Below are positions 41,505-50,020 of a stretch of DNA of 64,000 nucleotides, piece after piece. Both the position numbers and the translations under genes were made by a program. The notes beneath the pieces are model-generated. The model was not told where the DNA came from. It saw only the letters and a list, made by a program, of their open reading frames with translations, and did not search any database. Source of the DNA: CAVRUH01 sp963822595 (lineage in GTDB: Bacteria; Chlamydiota; Chlamydiia; Chlamydiales; Waddliaceae); assembly GCA_963822595.1 (NCBI GenBank), contig CAWGIG010000001.1, positions 806,001-870,000 of the forward strand, in the 5' to 3' direction. Position 1 is the first letter of the stretch, and every line of letters starts with the position of its first letter.

Positions 41505-43280
41505 TCAACTCTGCAGAACTCTTCCCTTTTGCGTCGGCAAAACAAGAGTAAAGGTGGTACCTTTACCAAACTCAGATTGTACTTCTATCCTACCAAAATG
41601 CTTATTCACAATCATTTCAACTATGGAAAGACCCAGGCCCGATCCGCCGACCTTCTTCGAGCGCGCTTTATCAACCTGATAAAATCTTTGAAACACATGA
41701 TTTATATCCTGTTCCGGAATTCCGATTCCTTTATCTTGAACAGCAAGTCTAATAAATCCACCTTCTTCTTCCAGAAATACTGTTACCTCAGCAGGAGAAT
41801 CCGAATACTTAATTGCATTCGTCAAAAGATTCGTAATTGCCAAATCAAGTAAATTGGGATCTGCCAGCAGATTAAAATCTTTGTCAGGTGAATAATGAAT
41901 TTGAATTTTTGCCTCTGGAAAAGCATCGTGGATACTTTCGACACACTTCTCTACTAAATCAAGCAAATCACAATCAAACAACCGTGTTTCAGGAATCCTC
42001 TCAATATCTGTAATGGTCAATAGATCCTTAATCAAAGTCCCCATCCTCTCGCAATTTTTAACTATTTTCGAAGTGATTTCTTCAAAAATAGTTGGATCGA
42101 GATCCGGGTTGTCATGAAGGGTTTCCGCAAATCCACGAATAATCGTAATCGGAGTTTTAAGTTCATGAGAAGCATTGGCAATAAAATCCTTCCTCATTTC
42201 GATCAACTTAAAGTGCTCGGTAGTATCATGAAGAACCAAAATCACGCCTGTGCCATCTCTGGTCGGCGCAACAACGGTATTTAAATAAGTTTTTTCTCCA
42301 CCTCGCTTCAGCTCTAACATTTCGGTAATTATAATGTTTTCTTCGATACTTTTCCTGATAATCGCATAGCATCGCTCTTGTATTTCTGGGGTGAAAAATT
42401 TATTTAGAAGGTCCTTGGGTTTAACTTGTAGAAGTTTTATCGCCTGAGTATTGCAGTATTCTATCATCATTTTATGGTCCATGGCGATAACCCCTTCCAC
42501 AAGAGATTCCAGGATGGCAGTTTTCTCATTTCTTTCATGTGTTAAAGATAGAATTTGATCTCGCACGCGAACGGATAAGGAGTTTAGAGTCAGGGCTAAT
42601 TTTCCGAATTCATCCGTGCGTCCTTTTGGGAAAAGCTCTATTTGAGGAACAGTCGTAGTTTTTCCCTCCTGATAAGGTCGAACCGCATTGAGGATCTGTT
42701 GTATAGGTCGTGTAAGGTAATTAATCATGAACCATGACATTGTACTGAACAGTATAAGTACAAATGAAGCAGACCCAAAAACGCCAAATTCGAAATCTTC
42801 AGTGATTTTTTCCACATACTTTAGCGGGAACGCTATACGGAGAACATAGATTTTTCCATGGAAATTAAAAGATTTGGCATAATAGGCGAATTCTTGATCT
42901 AAGATTTTAGAATACTCTTCATTATATCCGGCCCCTTTTTCAAAAGCCATGTTCACTTCAGGATGGTTTACAATAAATTCAGGATCAAAAGCTTCTCCGA
43001 GGACTCTTTTAACATGGGAATCGTAGATGACTTTTTTCTCGTTAGTGATGACGGCAACGCGGAAAAAAATAATCGATTTCTGTTCCTTCAGCCCTTGCAC
43101 CAGAGCATCATCATCGGGTTCGTCTCTAATTCTGTCGATTAACTCATTTGCGCGATCTTCCATCGCTACTATAGTGATATCTTTTACAGTGCCGTGTGCA
43201 AAAGGGAAAAGGAGACCAATGATGATGACAAAAACCAATAAATAAGTGGCGAGGATTTTTTGTCTGAAAGTTAACATCAT
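41505..43280 (-). CDS. PhoR-like membrane sensor histidine kinase
   Basis: 591 aa. N-terminal helix (LATYLLVFVIIIGLLFPFA), a periplasmic sensor of about 130 residues, a second helix near 170-190 (VLILFSTMSWFMINYL), a HAMP linker, a PAS domain (about 250-350, VEGVIAMDHKMMIEYCNTQA), the phospho-acceptor His in FIANASHELKTPITIIRGFA, and a HATPase with DPNLLDLAITNLLTNAIKYS, VQDKGIGIPEQDINHVFQRF and GGSGLGLSIVE. This is the PhoR architecture. Its likely partner is the PhoB-like regulator at 49126-49815, 6 kb away on the other strand. The start overlaps the pepP stop by four bases. Confidence 0.92.
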   Translation of the reverse strand: MMLTFRQKILATYLLVFVIIIGLLFPFAHGTVKDITIVAMEDRANELIDRIRDEPDDDALVQGLKEQKSIIFFRVAVITNEKKVIYDSHVKRVLGEAFDPEFIVNHPEVNMAFEKGAGYNEEYSKILDQEFAYYAKSFNFHGKIYVLRIAFPLKYVEKITEDFEFGVFGSASFVLILFSTMSWFMINYLTRPIQQILNAVRPYQEGKTTTVPQIELFPKGRTDEFGKLALTLNSLSVRVRDQILSLTHERNEKTAILESLVEGVIAMDHKMMIEYCNTQAIKLLQVKPKDLLNKFFTPEIQERCYAIIRKSIEENIIITEMLELKRGGEKTYLNTVVAPTRDGTGVILVLHDTTEHFKLIEMRKDFIANASHELKTPITIIRGFAETLHDNPDLDPTIFEEITSKIVKNCERMGTLIKDLLTITDIERIPETRLFDCDLLDLVEKCVESIHDAFPEAKIQIHYSPDKDFNLLADPNLLDLAITNLLTNAIKYSDSPAEVTVFLEEEGGFIRLAVQDKGIGIPEQDINHVFQRFYQVDKARSKKVGGSGLGLSIVEMIVNKHFGRIEVQSEFGKGTTFTLVLPTQKGRVLQS

Positions 43281-44389
43281 CCACGTCCTTTCTGGCGGAT
43301 TGTTGTAACGTCTTTAGATCTCACTGTAAGGTTCTCATGTCCGTTATCTGTGATAACGATCGTATCTTCGATACGCACCCCTCCAATATCAGGAAGATAG
43401 ATTCCCGGTTCGATGGTAATGACCATTCCCGGCTTTAAAAGAACCTCATTATGAGGCGGACTATTTTTTAAAGTAGGCGCTTCATGAATTTCGAGTCCTA
43501 CACCATGCCCTAAGTTATGCGTGAAGCACTCCCCGTACCCCTGCTCTGTGATATATCCGCGGGCCACTTCATCGAGTTTGCCTATAGGCATATTGGGTTT
43601 ACATAGATCTAGAGCGAGCTGTTGCGCCGATTTTACAATTTCGTATATTTTTTCTATCCGCGGATCGGGCTTGCCAAAAAACACCACCCGAGTCATGTCA
43701 GAATGATAGTGCTTCCAATTGACTCCAATATCAATTAGAACCGGCCATCCCTCTTGAAGCTTGACGTTTCCTGGTCTATAATGAGGCATAGAACTGTTTG
43801 GACCAAAGGCAATAATCGGATCGAAAGCCAATCCTTTGCTCCCGCGACGCTTCCAGAAGATCTCCAATTCGATAGCCACTTCAGTTTCAGTAATTCCTTC
43901 CTTCAGCAGGCTGCATACGTAATCGTATCCTTCAGAACCCAACTTCGCAGCATCGCGGAGAATGTTGATTTCTTCGAGATCTTTGGTTAATCGAAGTTTT
44001 TCAACAGGAGCAGTCGCTGGAACGAGCTCGATATTACCTAGAAGGGCGTGGAGATCTTGATAGCTCTTATAGGAGGTTGTGTCGCTATTAAAACCTAATT
44101 TTTTGATGAACGAGAAATCTTTAGATGCGAGGAGCTCTTTGAGGATATCATTTTTGCTGAGAATGACGGGAATCGGGCTTTTTTTCGAGCATGCTTCAAA
44201 ATAGCGGCTGTCGACGATGAGATGTGAACCGTGTTTATGGATGAGAACTTTTCCTGCAGAAAGTTCGATCCCCACAAGATAGTAGAGGTTGATGGGATCC
44301 TCGACAAGGAGAGCATCACATGACATATCCGCTAAGGACTTTTGAAGGTTTCTAATCCGTTGTAGATGGCATTCCATAATTTTTCTCAT
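43277..44389 (-). CDS. pepP: Xaa-Pro aminopeptidase, M24 family
   Basis: A metallopeptidase of the pita-bread fold removing N-terminal residues before proline. 370 aa with an N-terminal creatinase-like domain and the dinuclear metal ligands: Asp in VLIDIGVNWKHYHSDMTRVV, His in FTHNLGHGVGLEIHEAPTL, Glu in MVITIEPGIYLPDIGGVRIE and the final Glu in RIEDTI. ATG 44377 is a possible alternative start. It overlaps mutL by four bases; the pepP-mutL order also occurs in Chlamydia (CT574-CT575). Confidence 0.94.
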   Translation of the reverse strand: MRKIMECHLQRIRNLQKSLADMSCDALLVEDPINLYYLVGIELSAGKVLIHKHGSHLIVDSRYFEACSKKSPIPVILSKNDILKELLASKDFSFIKKLGFNSDTTSYKSYQDLHALLGNIELVPATAPVEKLRLTKDLEEINILRDAAKLGSEGYDYVCSLLKEGITETEVAIELEIFWKRRGSKGLAFDPIIAFGPNSSMPHYRPGNVKLQEGWPVLIDIGVNWKHYHSDMTRVVFFGKPDPRIEKIYEIVKSAQQLALDLCKPNMPIGKLDEVARGYITEQGYGECFTHNLGHGVGLEIHEAPTLKNSPPHNEVLLKPGMVITIEPGIYLPDIGGVRIEDTIVITDNGHENLTVRSKDVTTIRQKGRG

Positions 44390-46107
44390 TTTTGAAATTG
44401 TTTTGCTATTTCTTCGAGGCTTATTTCAATCATCGTCGGTTTTCCTTGTGGGCAAAGATTAGGTTTTTCACATTTCATCAGCTGGTTTACAAGCGACTGC
44501 GCTTCCGGAAGAGAAAGCTGGGATTTTTTCGAAACACACGCTCTGCTAGCTGCCGCAGCAATGAATTTTTCTTTCTCATTTTTTATTGTATGGGATTCTT
44601 GGTATTCTTTCAAAGAATGAAGAATTTCATGAATCAAATGTGGGATATCTTCGTTGCTTAAAAACTGAGGGACTCCCTGTACAATAAAGCTATTTTGACC
44701 AAATTCTTCAATGTGAAACCCTAGAGAATGGAGCATGGTCAAATGTTCTTTCAAAAGTTCCCGCTCCATAGGCGTAACGTCCAATGTATGAGGAATCAGC
44801 AACGACTGTATTTCATTAGACTCGGAGACCTTTAGCAGCCTTTCAAAGTGGACTCTAGCGTGTGCTGAACGCTGATCTAAAAGGCGCAATCCCTGATTTC
44901 TAGAGTCTAAAACAATGTAGTCCTTTAGAGTCATGATGACACGAGGAACTTCCACCTTTTCCTCATAGGAAAATAGTTCCATAGGAAGCTCCGGGGCTTT
45001 TTCTTTGGGGGTGTCAAAAGTTTGCTGTGGTAAAGGGGGAGGATTATATGTCGGTTGAAATGAAAAAGCAGGGACCACCTTTGGAAGTTCGATAGAAGAC
45101 GAAGAAAAGCTGATTCTCGTTCCTTCTAAGGCTTTGTCAATGGCCTCGGATATGAATTCTCTGAAGGTCAGATCTTGCCTCAAGCGAACTTCTTTTTTTT
45201 GGGGGTGCACGTTTACATCTATGCCGGAGCCGGGAACTGTCAAATGCAAAACATAAACGGGATGTCGATTATCCCCTAAGGATGTTCCATAACCTTCTTT
45301 AATGGCATAATTGACTTGTGGAGAAAATACCGCTCTGTGATTGATGAAGAGATGCTGCCCTGTTCTATTATGTCTTGTGAAAGTGGGTAAACCTATATAT
45401 CCTTCTATTTTTAATTCTCCCTTAGAATGACTTATAGGGCATAATCCTGTAAAATATTCCGCACCCAATACTGAAATAATTCTTTCTTTCAATTCACCGC
45501 TGATATTTGTTGAGATTAGGTTTTCGTCATTATGCGTCAGAGTGAATTTTATTTCCGGGTGACTTAAAGCTTGAGCGCTCACAACTTTGAGTATTTCGGT
45601 GGCATCATAATTTGGGGAGCGCTGAAATTTCTTGCGTGCCGGAACGTTAAAGAAAAGGGATTTTACTTCCGTGGTCGTTCCCTTGCTTCTTGCCGCCCCG
45701 CTGCAGTTAATGATTTTTCCTCCGTCGACAATCACCATGGTGCCCTCATCGTCCTTTCCGGTGCTTGTGAGTATCATAAACTTAGAGATAGAAGCTATCG
45801 AAGGAATTGCCTCGCCTCTAAAACCCATTGTGAGGATTGTATGGATATCATCGATTTCTTTAAGTTTAGAGGTCGCATGGCGTTCAAGGCAAAGAATCGC
45901 ATCGTCACGATTCATCCCGCAGCCGTTATCGGAAATGCGGATGAGCTGTCTTCCGCCCCCTTTTATTTCGACATTGATTTCTGTGGAACCGGCATCGATG
46001 GAATTTTCAACCAGTTCCTTAACAACGGAGGAAGGATTTTCAATAACCTCCCCGGCCGCTATTTTATTGATGGTCAGCTCGTCTAATACTCTAATTTTCG
46101 ACGACAT
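44386..46107 (-). CDS. mutL: DNA mismatch repair protein MutL
   Basis: 573 aa. The GHKL ATPase motifs are VVKELVENSIDAGSTEI, IRISDNGCGM, MGFRGEAIPSIASIS and the loop TTTEVKSLFFNVPARKKF. The C-terminal dimerisation domain (from about 390) has LRLLDQRSAHARVHFERLL, where the DQHAxxExxxxE endonuclease motif of many MutL proteins is degraded (DQRSAHA), so it likely lacks nicking activity like E. coli MutL. The last bases overlap pepP by four and its start overlaps rsmD by 17 bases. Confidence 0.96.
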   Translation of the reverse strand: MSSKIRVLDELTINKIAAGEVIENPSSVVKELVENSIDAGSTEINVEIKGGGRQLIRISDNGCGMNRDDAILCLERHATSKLKEIDDIHTILTMGFRGEAIPSIASISKFMILTSTGKDDEGTMVIVDGGKIINCSGAARSKGTTTEVKSLFFNVPARKKFQRSPNYDATEILKVVSAQALSHPEIKFTLTHNDENLISTNISGELKERIISVLGAEYFTGLCPISHSKGELKIEGYIGLPTFTRHNRTGQHLFINHRAVFSPQVNYAIKEGYGTSLGDNRHPVYVLHLTVPGSGIDVNVHPQKKEVRLRQDLTFREFISEAIDKALEGTRISFSSSSIELPKVVPAFSFQPTYNPPPLPQQTFDTPKEKAPELPMELFSYEEKVEVPRVIMTLKDYIVLDSRNQGLRLLDQRSAHARVHFERLLKVSESNEIQSLLIPHTLDVTPMERELLKEHLTMLHSLGFHIEEFGQNSFIVQGVPQFLSNEDIPHLIHEILHSLKEYQESHTIKNEKEKFIAAAASRACVSKKSQLSLPEAQSLVNQLMKCEKPNLCPQGKPTMIEISLEEIAKQFQK

Positions 46108-46663
46108 AGGATACCGATCGGAATTCGAAAAGGGTGGACATGCCGGAAACGCGTTTGCTAACGAGTTTTATTTTCTTGAGGGAATCAAAATCTAGTTTTG
46201 CTTTGCTGCTTTCCTCGAGAAAAAAAGTGCCACCGGAATTTAAAAGATTTGAACTATCTATTTCTTGGAGCAAAAGATTGCTATATCTGTCTTCATAGGG
46301 AGGATCGGCATAGATGATATCAAATTGCTTTTCCTGGCGAATAAACCTCTCCAAAGCCTGTCTAACGTCCCCTTGAAAGACTAAAGAGCGTTCTTTGAGC
46401 TCCAAAGTCTCTATATTTCTTCTGATGCAGTGAATTGCGTTTCTATCAATCTCCACAAAAGTGGCGAACTGTGCACCGCGACTTAAAGCTTCGAATCCCA
46501 TCGCCCCCGAGCCGGCAAAAAGATCTAAAAAATTGGCCCCTTCAATTTCATGCTGGCAGATGTTGAAGAGAGATTCGCGAAGACGTGAAGAGGTAGGACG
46601 GGTTTTATCGCCTTTTGGAGCAAATATCGATCTATTTTTGAGCGACCCTGCGATAATTTTCAA
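46091..46663 (-). CDS. rsmD: 16S rRNA (guanine966-N2)-methyltransferase RsmD
   Basis: 190 aa. SAM-binding motif NFLDLFAGSGAMGFEALSRG and catalytic IIYADPPYEDRYSN (DPPY), the RsmD/YhhF signature; N-terminal RSIFAPKGDKTRPTSSRLRE is the family's RNA-binding start. It modifies G966 near the P site. It overlaps mutL by 17 bases and is preceded by the TPR gene with a 2-base gap, making TPR-rsmD-mutL-pepP-kinase one long operon. Confidence 0.94.
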   Translation of the reverse strand: MKIIAGSLKNRSIFAPKGDKTRPTSSRLRESLFNICQHEIEGANFLDLFAGSGAMGFEALSRGAQFATFVEIDRNAIHCIRRNIETLELKERSLVFQGDVRQALERFIRQEKQFDIIYADPPYEDRYSNLLLQEIDSSNLLNSGGTFFLEESSKAKLDFDSLKKIKLVSKRVSGMSTLFEFRSVSYVVEN

Positions 46664-46665
46664 GA

Positions 46666-47721
46666 TTAAACTCCACGCAGCGAGTGGGTATTCTCACCAT
46701 AGAATTCGATAAGCTGTTCGGCTTTTTGCCCATCACGGCGTTTCAACGCTTCATAGACTTTTAGACCTTTGGAATTATATCCCTGCTGGAAGTAGAGAAC
46801 CCCTAATTTAAATAAAGTATCGTTATCGCTTGGACATAGCTGTAAAATCGCTTCATATTCTTTAATTTCTTCCTGAGGCATCCCTAAGTCATGATAACTA
46901 TAAGCGAGCTGCATGTGCACCCAAGGGTCATCCGGTGCATAATCGCTGAGGATTTTAAATTCTTCGATCGCCTTCTCAGCCATATTTCGGTATTTTTCTT
47001 CGATCATCCTGGAATGTCGTTCAGAAAGTGTCCACTGCTCTCCCGAATCCTTTTCAGCCTCGCGAAACTCAAGATAAAGTCCCGTTAACATCACGTATAC
47101 ATTTGCTAGAGCCACGTGGACTTCGAGGCTTGTGGGCTCTGTTTTGACTAACTTGATGTGTTCCTCTGCCGCACTAAGAAATAGAAGCTCGCGCATCTTT
47201 AAAACATCTTGCCAATGCCACCAGAAGCTCCATCGTTCTACAGTAGATGTAAGGACATCCAACCATCGAGGCATGAGATAATATTTGTACTCACGCCCTC
47301 CCAGCTGGGTCGCAAACTTTGCGCAGGCATTAGCCAGGATGAGGTGATGCTCGGGAATTTCTTCTTTGTAATTGATAAGAATCTTGCAAGACTTGAGAAA
47401 TTTTTCTTGTAATTCGATGAGTTGTTCTGTTTTTTGAGTTTGCAAATACAATCTTAGGACAAAGTAGGAAAATACTGTCAAAAATATAGTGGCGAGACTA
47501 AAGGCCAAGAACGAAGATTGAGCTAGGCTCGTAAAAAATAGAACAAATAAAACGCTTTCGACAATCCCGATGGATAGGTAGGTGATGTTAAAAAGGACAT
47601 ATCTTTTGGCGATACGGTCAAATTGAGGGAGGATGTGATCGATGATTTTGTTAAGTTGATCATTATAAAAAAGGGTATCGGAATGAAAATAAATATCATT
47701 CTCAACGCGTGTAGATGTCAT
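46666..47721 (-). CDS. TPR protein with two membrane helices
   Basis: 351 aa. Two transmembrane helices (about 45-85: VLFNITYLSIGIVESVLFVL, SFLAFSLATIFLTVFSYFVL), then a long helical cytoplasmic part with tetratricopeptide-like repeats in the last 130 residues (PWVHMQLAYSYHDLGMPQEE, DTLFKLGVLYFQQGYNSKGL). Aromatic-rich SFWWHWQDVLKM precedes. TPRs mediate protein contacts; no specific role is known. It is first gene of the operon with rsmD and mutL. Confidence 0.8.
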   Translation of the reverse strand: MTSTRVENDIYFHSDTLFYNDQLNKIIDHILPQFDRIAKRYVLFNITYLSIGIVESVLFVLFFTSLAQSSFLAFSLATIFLTVFSYFVLRLYLQTQKTEQLIELQEKFLKSCKILINYKEEIPEHHLILANACAKFATQLGGREYKYYLMPRWLDVLTSTVERWSFWWHWQDVLKMRELLFLSAAEEHIKLVKTEPTSLEVHVALANVYVMLTGLYLEFREAEKDSGEQWTLSERHSRMIEEKYRNMAEKAIEEFKILSDYAPDDPWVHMQLAYSYHDLGMPQEEIKEYEAILQLCPSDNDTLFKLGVLYFQQGYNSKGLKVYEALKRRDGQKAEQLIEFYGENTHSLRGV

Positions 47722-47784
47722 ATTTTCCCTCTTTTGATATACAAGAAATTATAATCTAACGATTAATAGTGTGAAAGGACAAAA

Positions 47785-47949
47785 TATACTGAAGTGAACT
47801 CAAAAATCGGTATTTGGGGCACTTGAAAGCTCCCGCGGTTCAACGATCGCAAGTGCCCTAATATTAAACAATATAAGGGCACTTGCGATCGTTGAACCCC
47901 GGGGCTTTGAAGTGCCCGAAATACCGATTTTTGAGCTCACTTCAGTATA
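47785..47949. repeat. 165-bp near-perfect palindromic element (MITE-like), full copy
   Basis: It begins TATACTGAAGTGA and ends with the complement TCACTTCAGTATA. The arms are ~75 bases with about five mismatches around the A/T centre AATATTAAACAATAT. Landmarks are CTCAAAAATCGGTATTTGGG, CCGCGGTTCAACGATCGCAA and AAGTGCCC. Related half and quarter copies lie at 2617-2690 and 28747-28771. It has no coding capacity. Terminal inverted repeats with a TATA-like edge suggest a non-autonomous mobile element, but no target duplication is clear. It lies between two minus-strand genes. Confidence 0.88.
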
Positions 47950-47962
47950 ACTTTACAGCGCA

Positions 47963-48877
47963 CTAAGCTGGAGCCGGTTGTGCGTAGCCCTGTTTTAGCT
48001 CTTCTTGATTGAAGAGAAGGAGGCTAGCAAAAACGATGGCAGCAGAAATATAAAAGGGCAGGGTGACCTCTTCGCCAAGGTAGTACCATCCAAAAATAGC
48101 GGCAAATAGCGGCGTTGTAAAGCCGGCAAACGATATAAATGTCGCTGTAAACCGTTTCAGTAATTTTCCATAAAGGTTGTAGCAGACAAAATTTGAAATA
48201 ATAATCAGCCATAGCGAACATTCGATAAAGGGAATAGCCTCTGTTACAGGTACCGGATCCCAGTTCTCGACAAAGAAAGAATGGATAAGAGCCATGGCGC
48301 CTCCAATGAACATGCTTCCCCCATTAGCCATTAGGGGAGAGAATCCCTTGTCTTTGATCAAATGTCGCAACAAAACCCAACCGCAAACGCTGCATGACGC
48401 CGCTAGTATCACAGCGATTTCTGCCCAGGATAGGAATAAAAGATGGTGTACTTGTTCTTCTTGAGTGGATTGACTTAATAAAATAGGCAAAAAGCCCACG
48501 AAACCTAAGGCTAAACCAAACCATTTTTTTCCGTTCATTTTCTCTGAAAAAACAAAATAGGATAACAAAGCCGATAAAAAGGGTGACAAACTGTAAATAA
48601 AACAAGTTTTAAAAGAGGTCAGATACTGAAGCCCCCAAAATTCGAGAACATTCGTCAAATATATATTAAATAAAGCTAGTAGAAATAGACTTTTAAAATG
48701 CTCTTTGCGAATTAATAATTTATCTTTCTGAAAAAAATAGATATAGCCAAGCATCAAAACACCCGCGATGAACATTCTTGAACCTACAAAAAATACCGGG
48801 GATGCGTACTCGAGTCCCGTTTTTGATACGGTAAATATGGTTGCAAAAAGAGCATAAAGAAGAAATACAAGGCCCAT
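47963..48877 (-). CDS. EamA/DMT-superfamily transporter
   Basis: 304 aa, ten transmembrane helices in two EamA halves (LYALFATIFTVSKTGLEYAS; LFNIYLTNVLEFWGLQYLTS; second half FVCYNLYGKLLKRFTATFIS and GWYYLGEEVTLPFYISAAIV). DMT carriers move small metabolites; in Chlamydia a member of this superfamily imports S-adenosylmethionine. Here metK is present 2 kb away, so that role is not required and the substrate stays open. Its ATG overlaps by one base the stop of the 44-aa gene upstream (TAATG), pointing to coupled translation. Confidence 0.87.
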   Translation of the reverse strand: MGLVFLLYALFATIFTVSKTGLEYASPVFFVGSRMFIAGVLMLGYIYFFQKDKLLIRKEHFKSLFLLALFNIYLTNVLEFWGLQYLTSFKTCFIYSLSPFLSALLSYFVFSEKMNGKKWFGLALGFVGFLPILLSQSTQEEQVHHLLFLSWAEIAVILAASCSVCGWVLLRHLIKDKGFSPLMANGGSMFIGGAMALIHSFFVENWDPVPVTEAIPFIECSLWLIIISNFVCYNLYGKLLKRFTATFISFAGFTTPLFAAIFGWYYLGEEVTLPFYISAAIVFASLLLFNQEELKQGYAQPAPA

Positions 48878-49011
48878 TAATTCTTATCCTGCGTTAGGGT
48901 GTTTTGGGACATAACTACTTCATTATCAGATGGGTTTGAAAAAAAATTAAAACCAAAATACAGTATGCCAAGGATGATCAATGACAGAATAATAAACTTA
49001 CGTGAGATCAT
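48877..49011 (-). CDS. 44-aa single-pass membrane peptide coupled to the EamA gene
   Basis: MISRKFIILSLIILGILYFG begins a 44-residue peptide: a basic start, one hydrophobic helix and a polar tail ending NTLTQDKN. GGAG lies seven bases before the ATG, and the stop overlaps the next start by one base. It is too short for usual gene callers. It could be a small subunit of, or a leader for, the EamA carrier; that is inference. Confidence 0.5.
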   Translation of the reverse strand: MISRKFIILSLIILGILYFGFNFFSNPSDNEVVMSQNTLTQDKN

Positions 49012-49125
49012 GTATATGCTCCAAAAAATAAAGGATAAGTATATACTATTTCTTATTTTTTTTCAAGGACTAGATATTAAATACCTATTAATATATAGTA
49101 AATTTAGAACGAGGGGTCGAATTTT

Positions 49126-49815
49126 ATGCAAAAACCTAGATTGCTACTAGTCGAAGATGAAGAGGATATTGCTGCACTCATTAAGCTTCAAGCTGACATT
49201 TCCGGATATTCACTCCATGTGGAAGTGGATGGGTTAAATGGACTCATTGCTATAGAAAGAGAGAAACCCGACCTCGTTATCCTCGACATCATGCTCCCTG
49301 GACAAAGCGGCTTAGACGTCTGCAGAAAAATGAAAAGCAGCCCAGCGACAAAAGACATTCCTGTCATCATGATTTCTGCAAAAACTGAAGAAATCGACCA
49401 AGTTCTTGGGTTAGAACTAGGGGCTGATGACTATGTCGCGAAGCCTTTTTCTCCTAAAGTTCTTTTCTCGAGAATCAAAGCGGTCCTTAGACGAGGAAAA
49501 GAACCTGAAACCGGACCGAAAGTGCTCAAATTTGGACCGTTTGTGTTGGACTCAGATGGATATCAATTGAGAAAAAAAGACAAAAGAATTCCTGTGACAT
49601 TATCGGAATTCGGCATATTAAGGCGTCTCATATTGCACAGAGGAAAAGTACTTTCACGTAATCAGCTTCTCGATGACATTCAGAATGAAGAGGCTTACAT
49701 TATTGACCGTAATATCGATGTTCACATTGCTTCCTTAAGAAAGAAATTAGGCCCCAACTTTACCGGAATCGAAACGGTCAGAGGCGTCGGCTACCGCTTC
49801 AAAGAGGAAGACTAA
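49126..49815 (+). CDS. OmpR/PhoB-family response regulator
   Basis: 229 aa. Receiver domain (1-120) with the acidic pocket LLVEDEEDIAAL, phospho-acceptor Asp in PDLVILDIMLPGQSGL (about 54) and Lys in DYVAKPFSPKVL, then a winged helix-turn-helix (about 135-228, GKVLSRNQLLDDIQNEEAYI, VDVHIASLRKKLG, TVRGVGYRFKEED). GAGGGG lies upstream of the ATG. The PhoR-like kinase 6 kb away is the likely partner. It is followed by the 49845-49925 hairpin. Confidence 0.92.
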   Translation: MQKPRLLLVEDEEDIAALIKLQADISGYSLHVEVDGLNGLIAIEREKPDLVILDIMLPGQSGLDVCRKMKSSPATKDIPVIMISAKTEEIDQVLGLELGADDYVAKPFSPKVLFSRIKAVLRRGKEPETGPKVLKFGPFVLDSDGYQLRKKDKRIPVTLSEFGILRRLILHRGKVLSRNQLLDDIQNEEAYIIDRNIDVHIASLRKKLGPNFTGIETVRGVGYRFKEED

Positions 49816-49844
49816 CCCCAAAAGCGCGTTCATATTAAGTCGTC

Positions 49845-49925
49845 ATGGACGAAATGGACAAAAAAATGGACTACATGGACGGTATGGACATCCATACCGT
49901 CCATTTTTTTGTCTAGGTCGTCCAT
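49845..49925. repeat. Hairpin built of ATGGAC tandem units
   Basis: ATGGAC occurs at 49845, 49854, 49866, 49875 and 49884, spaced 9, 12, 9 and 9 bases. The centre GGTATGGACATCCATACC is a perfect palindrome; the outer arms ATGGACxxxxTxGACAAAAA also pair. It probably ends the regulator transcript; the period-of-9 pattern is odd for a plain terminator. Confidence 0.8.
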
Positions 49926-50020
49926 TGATTTTTAAAAACCGTCTAAAATAGCTAAATTTATAAAATCTTAATAATTTTAATTTACAATTGTCTCAATAAA
50001 ACAAACAAGGAGTAATTTTT

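Noticed and set aside
41368..41852. Plus-strand frames over the 3' end of the histidine kinase
   Set aside because: They overlap the conserved HATPase region of the kinase on the other strand; only the small gene at 41229-41459 has a ribosome site.
45571..46195. Long plus-strand frames opposite mutL
   Set aside because: They lie fully inside mutL, whose motifs are clear, and have no ribosome site or recognisable protein.
48899..49150. Plus-strand 83-codon frame before the response regulator
   Set aside because: It has no ribosome site and is antisense to the better-supported 44-aa gene.
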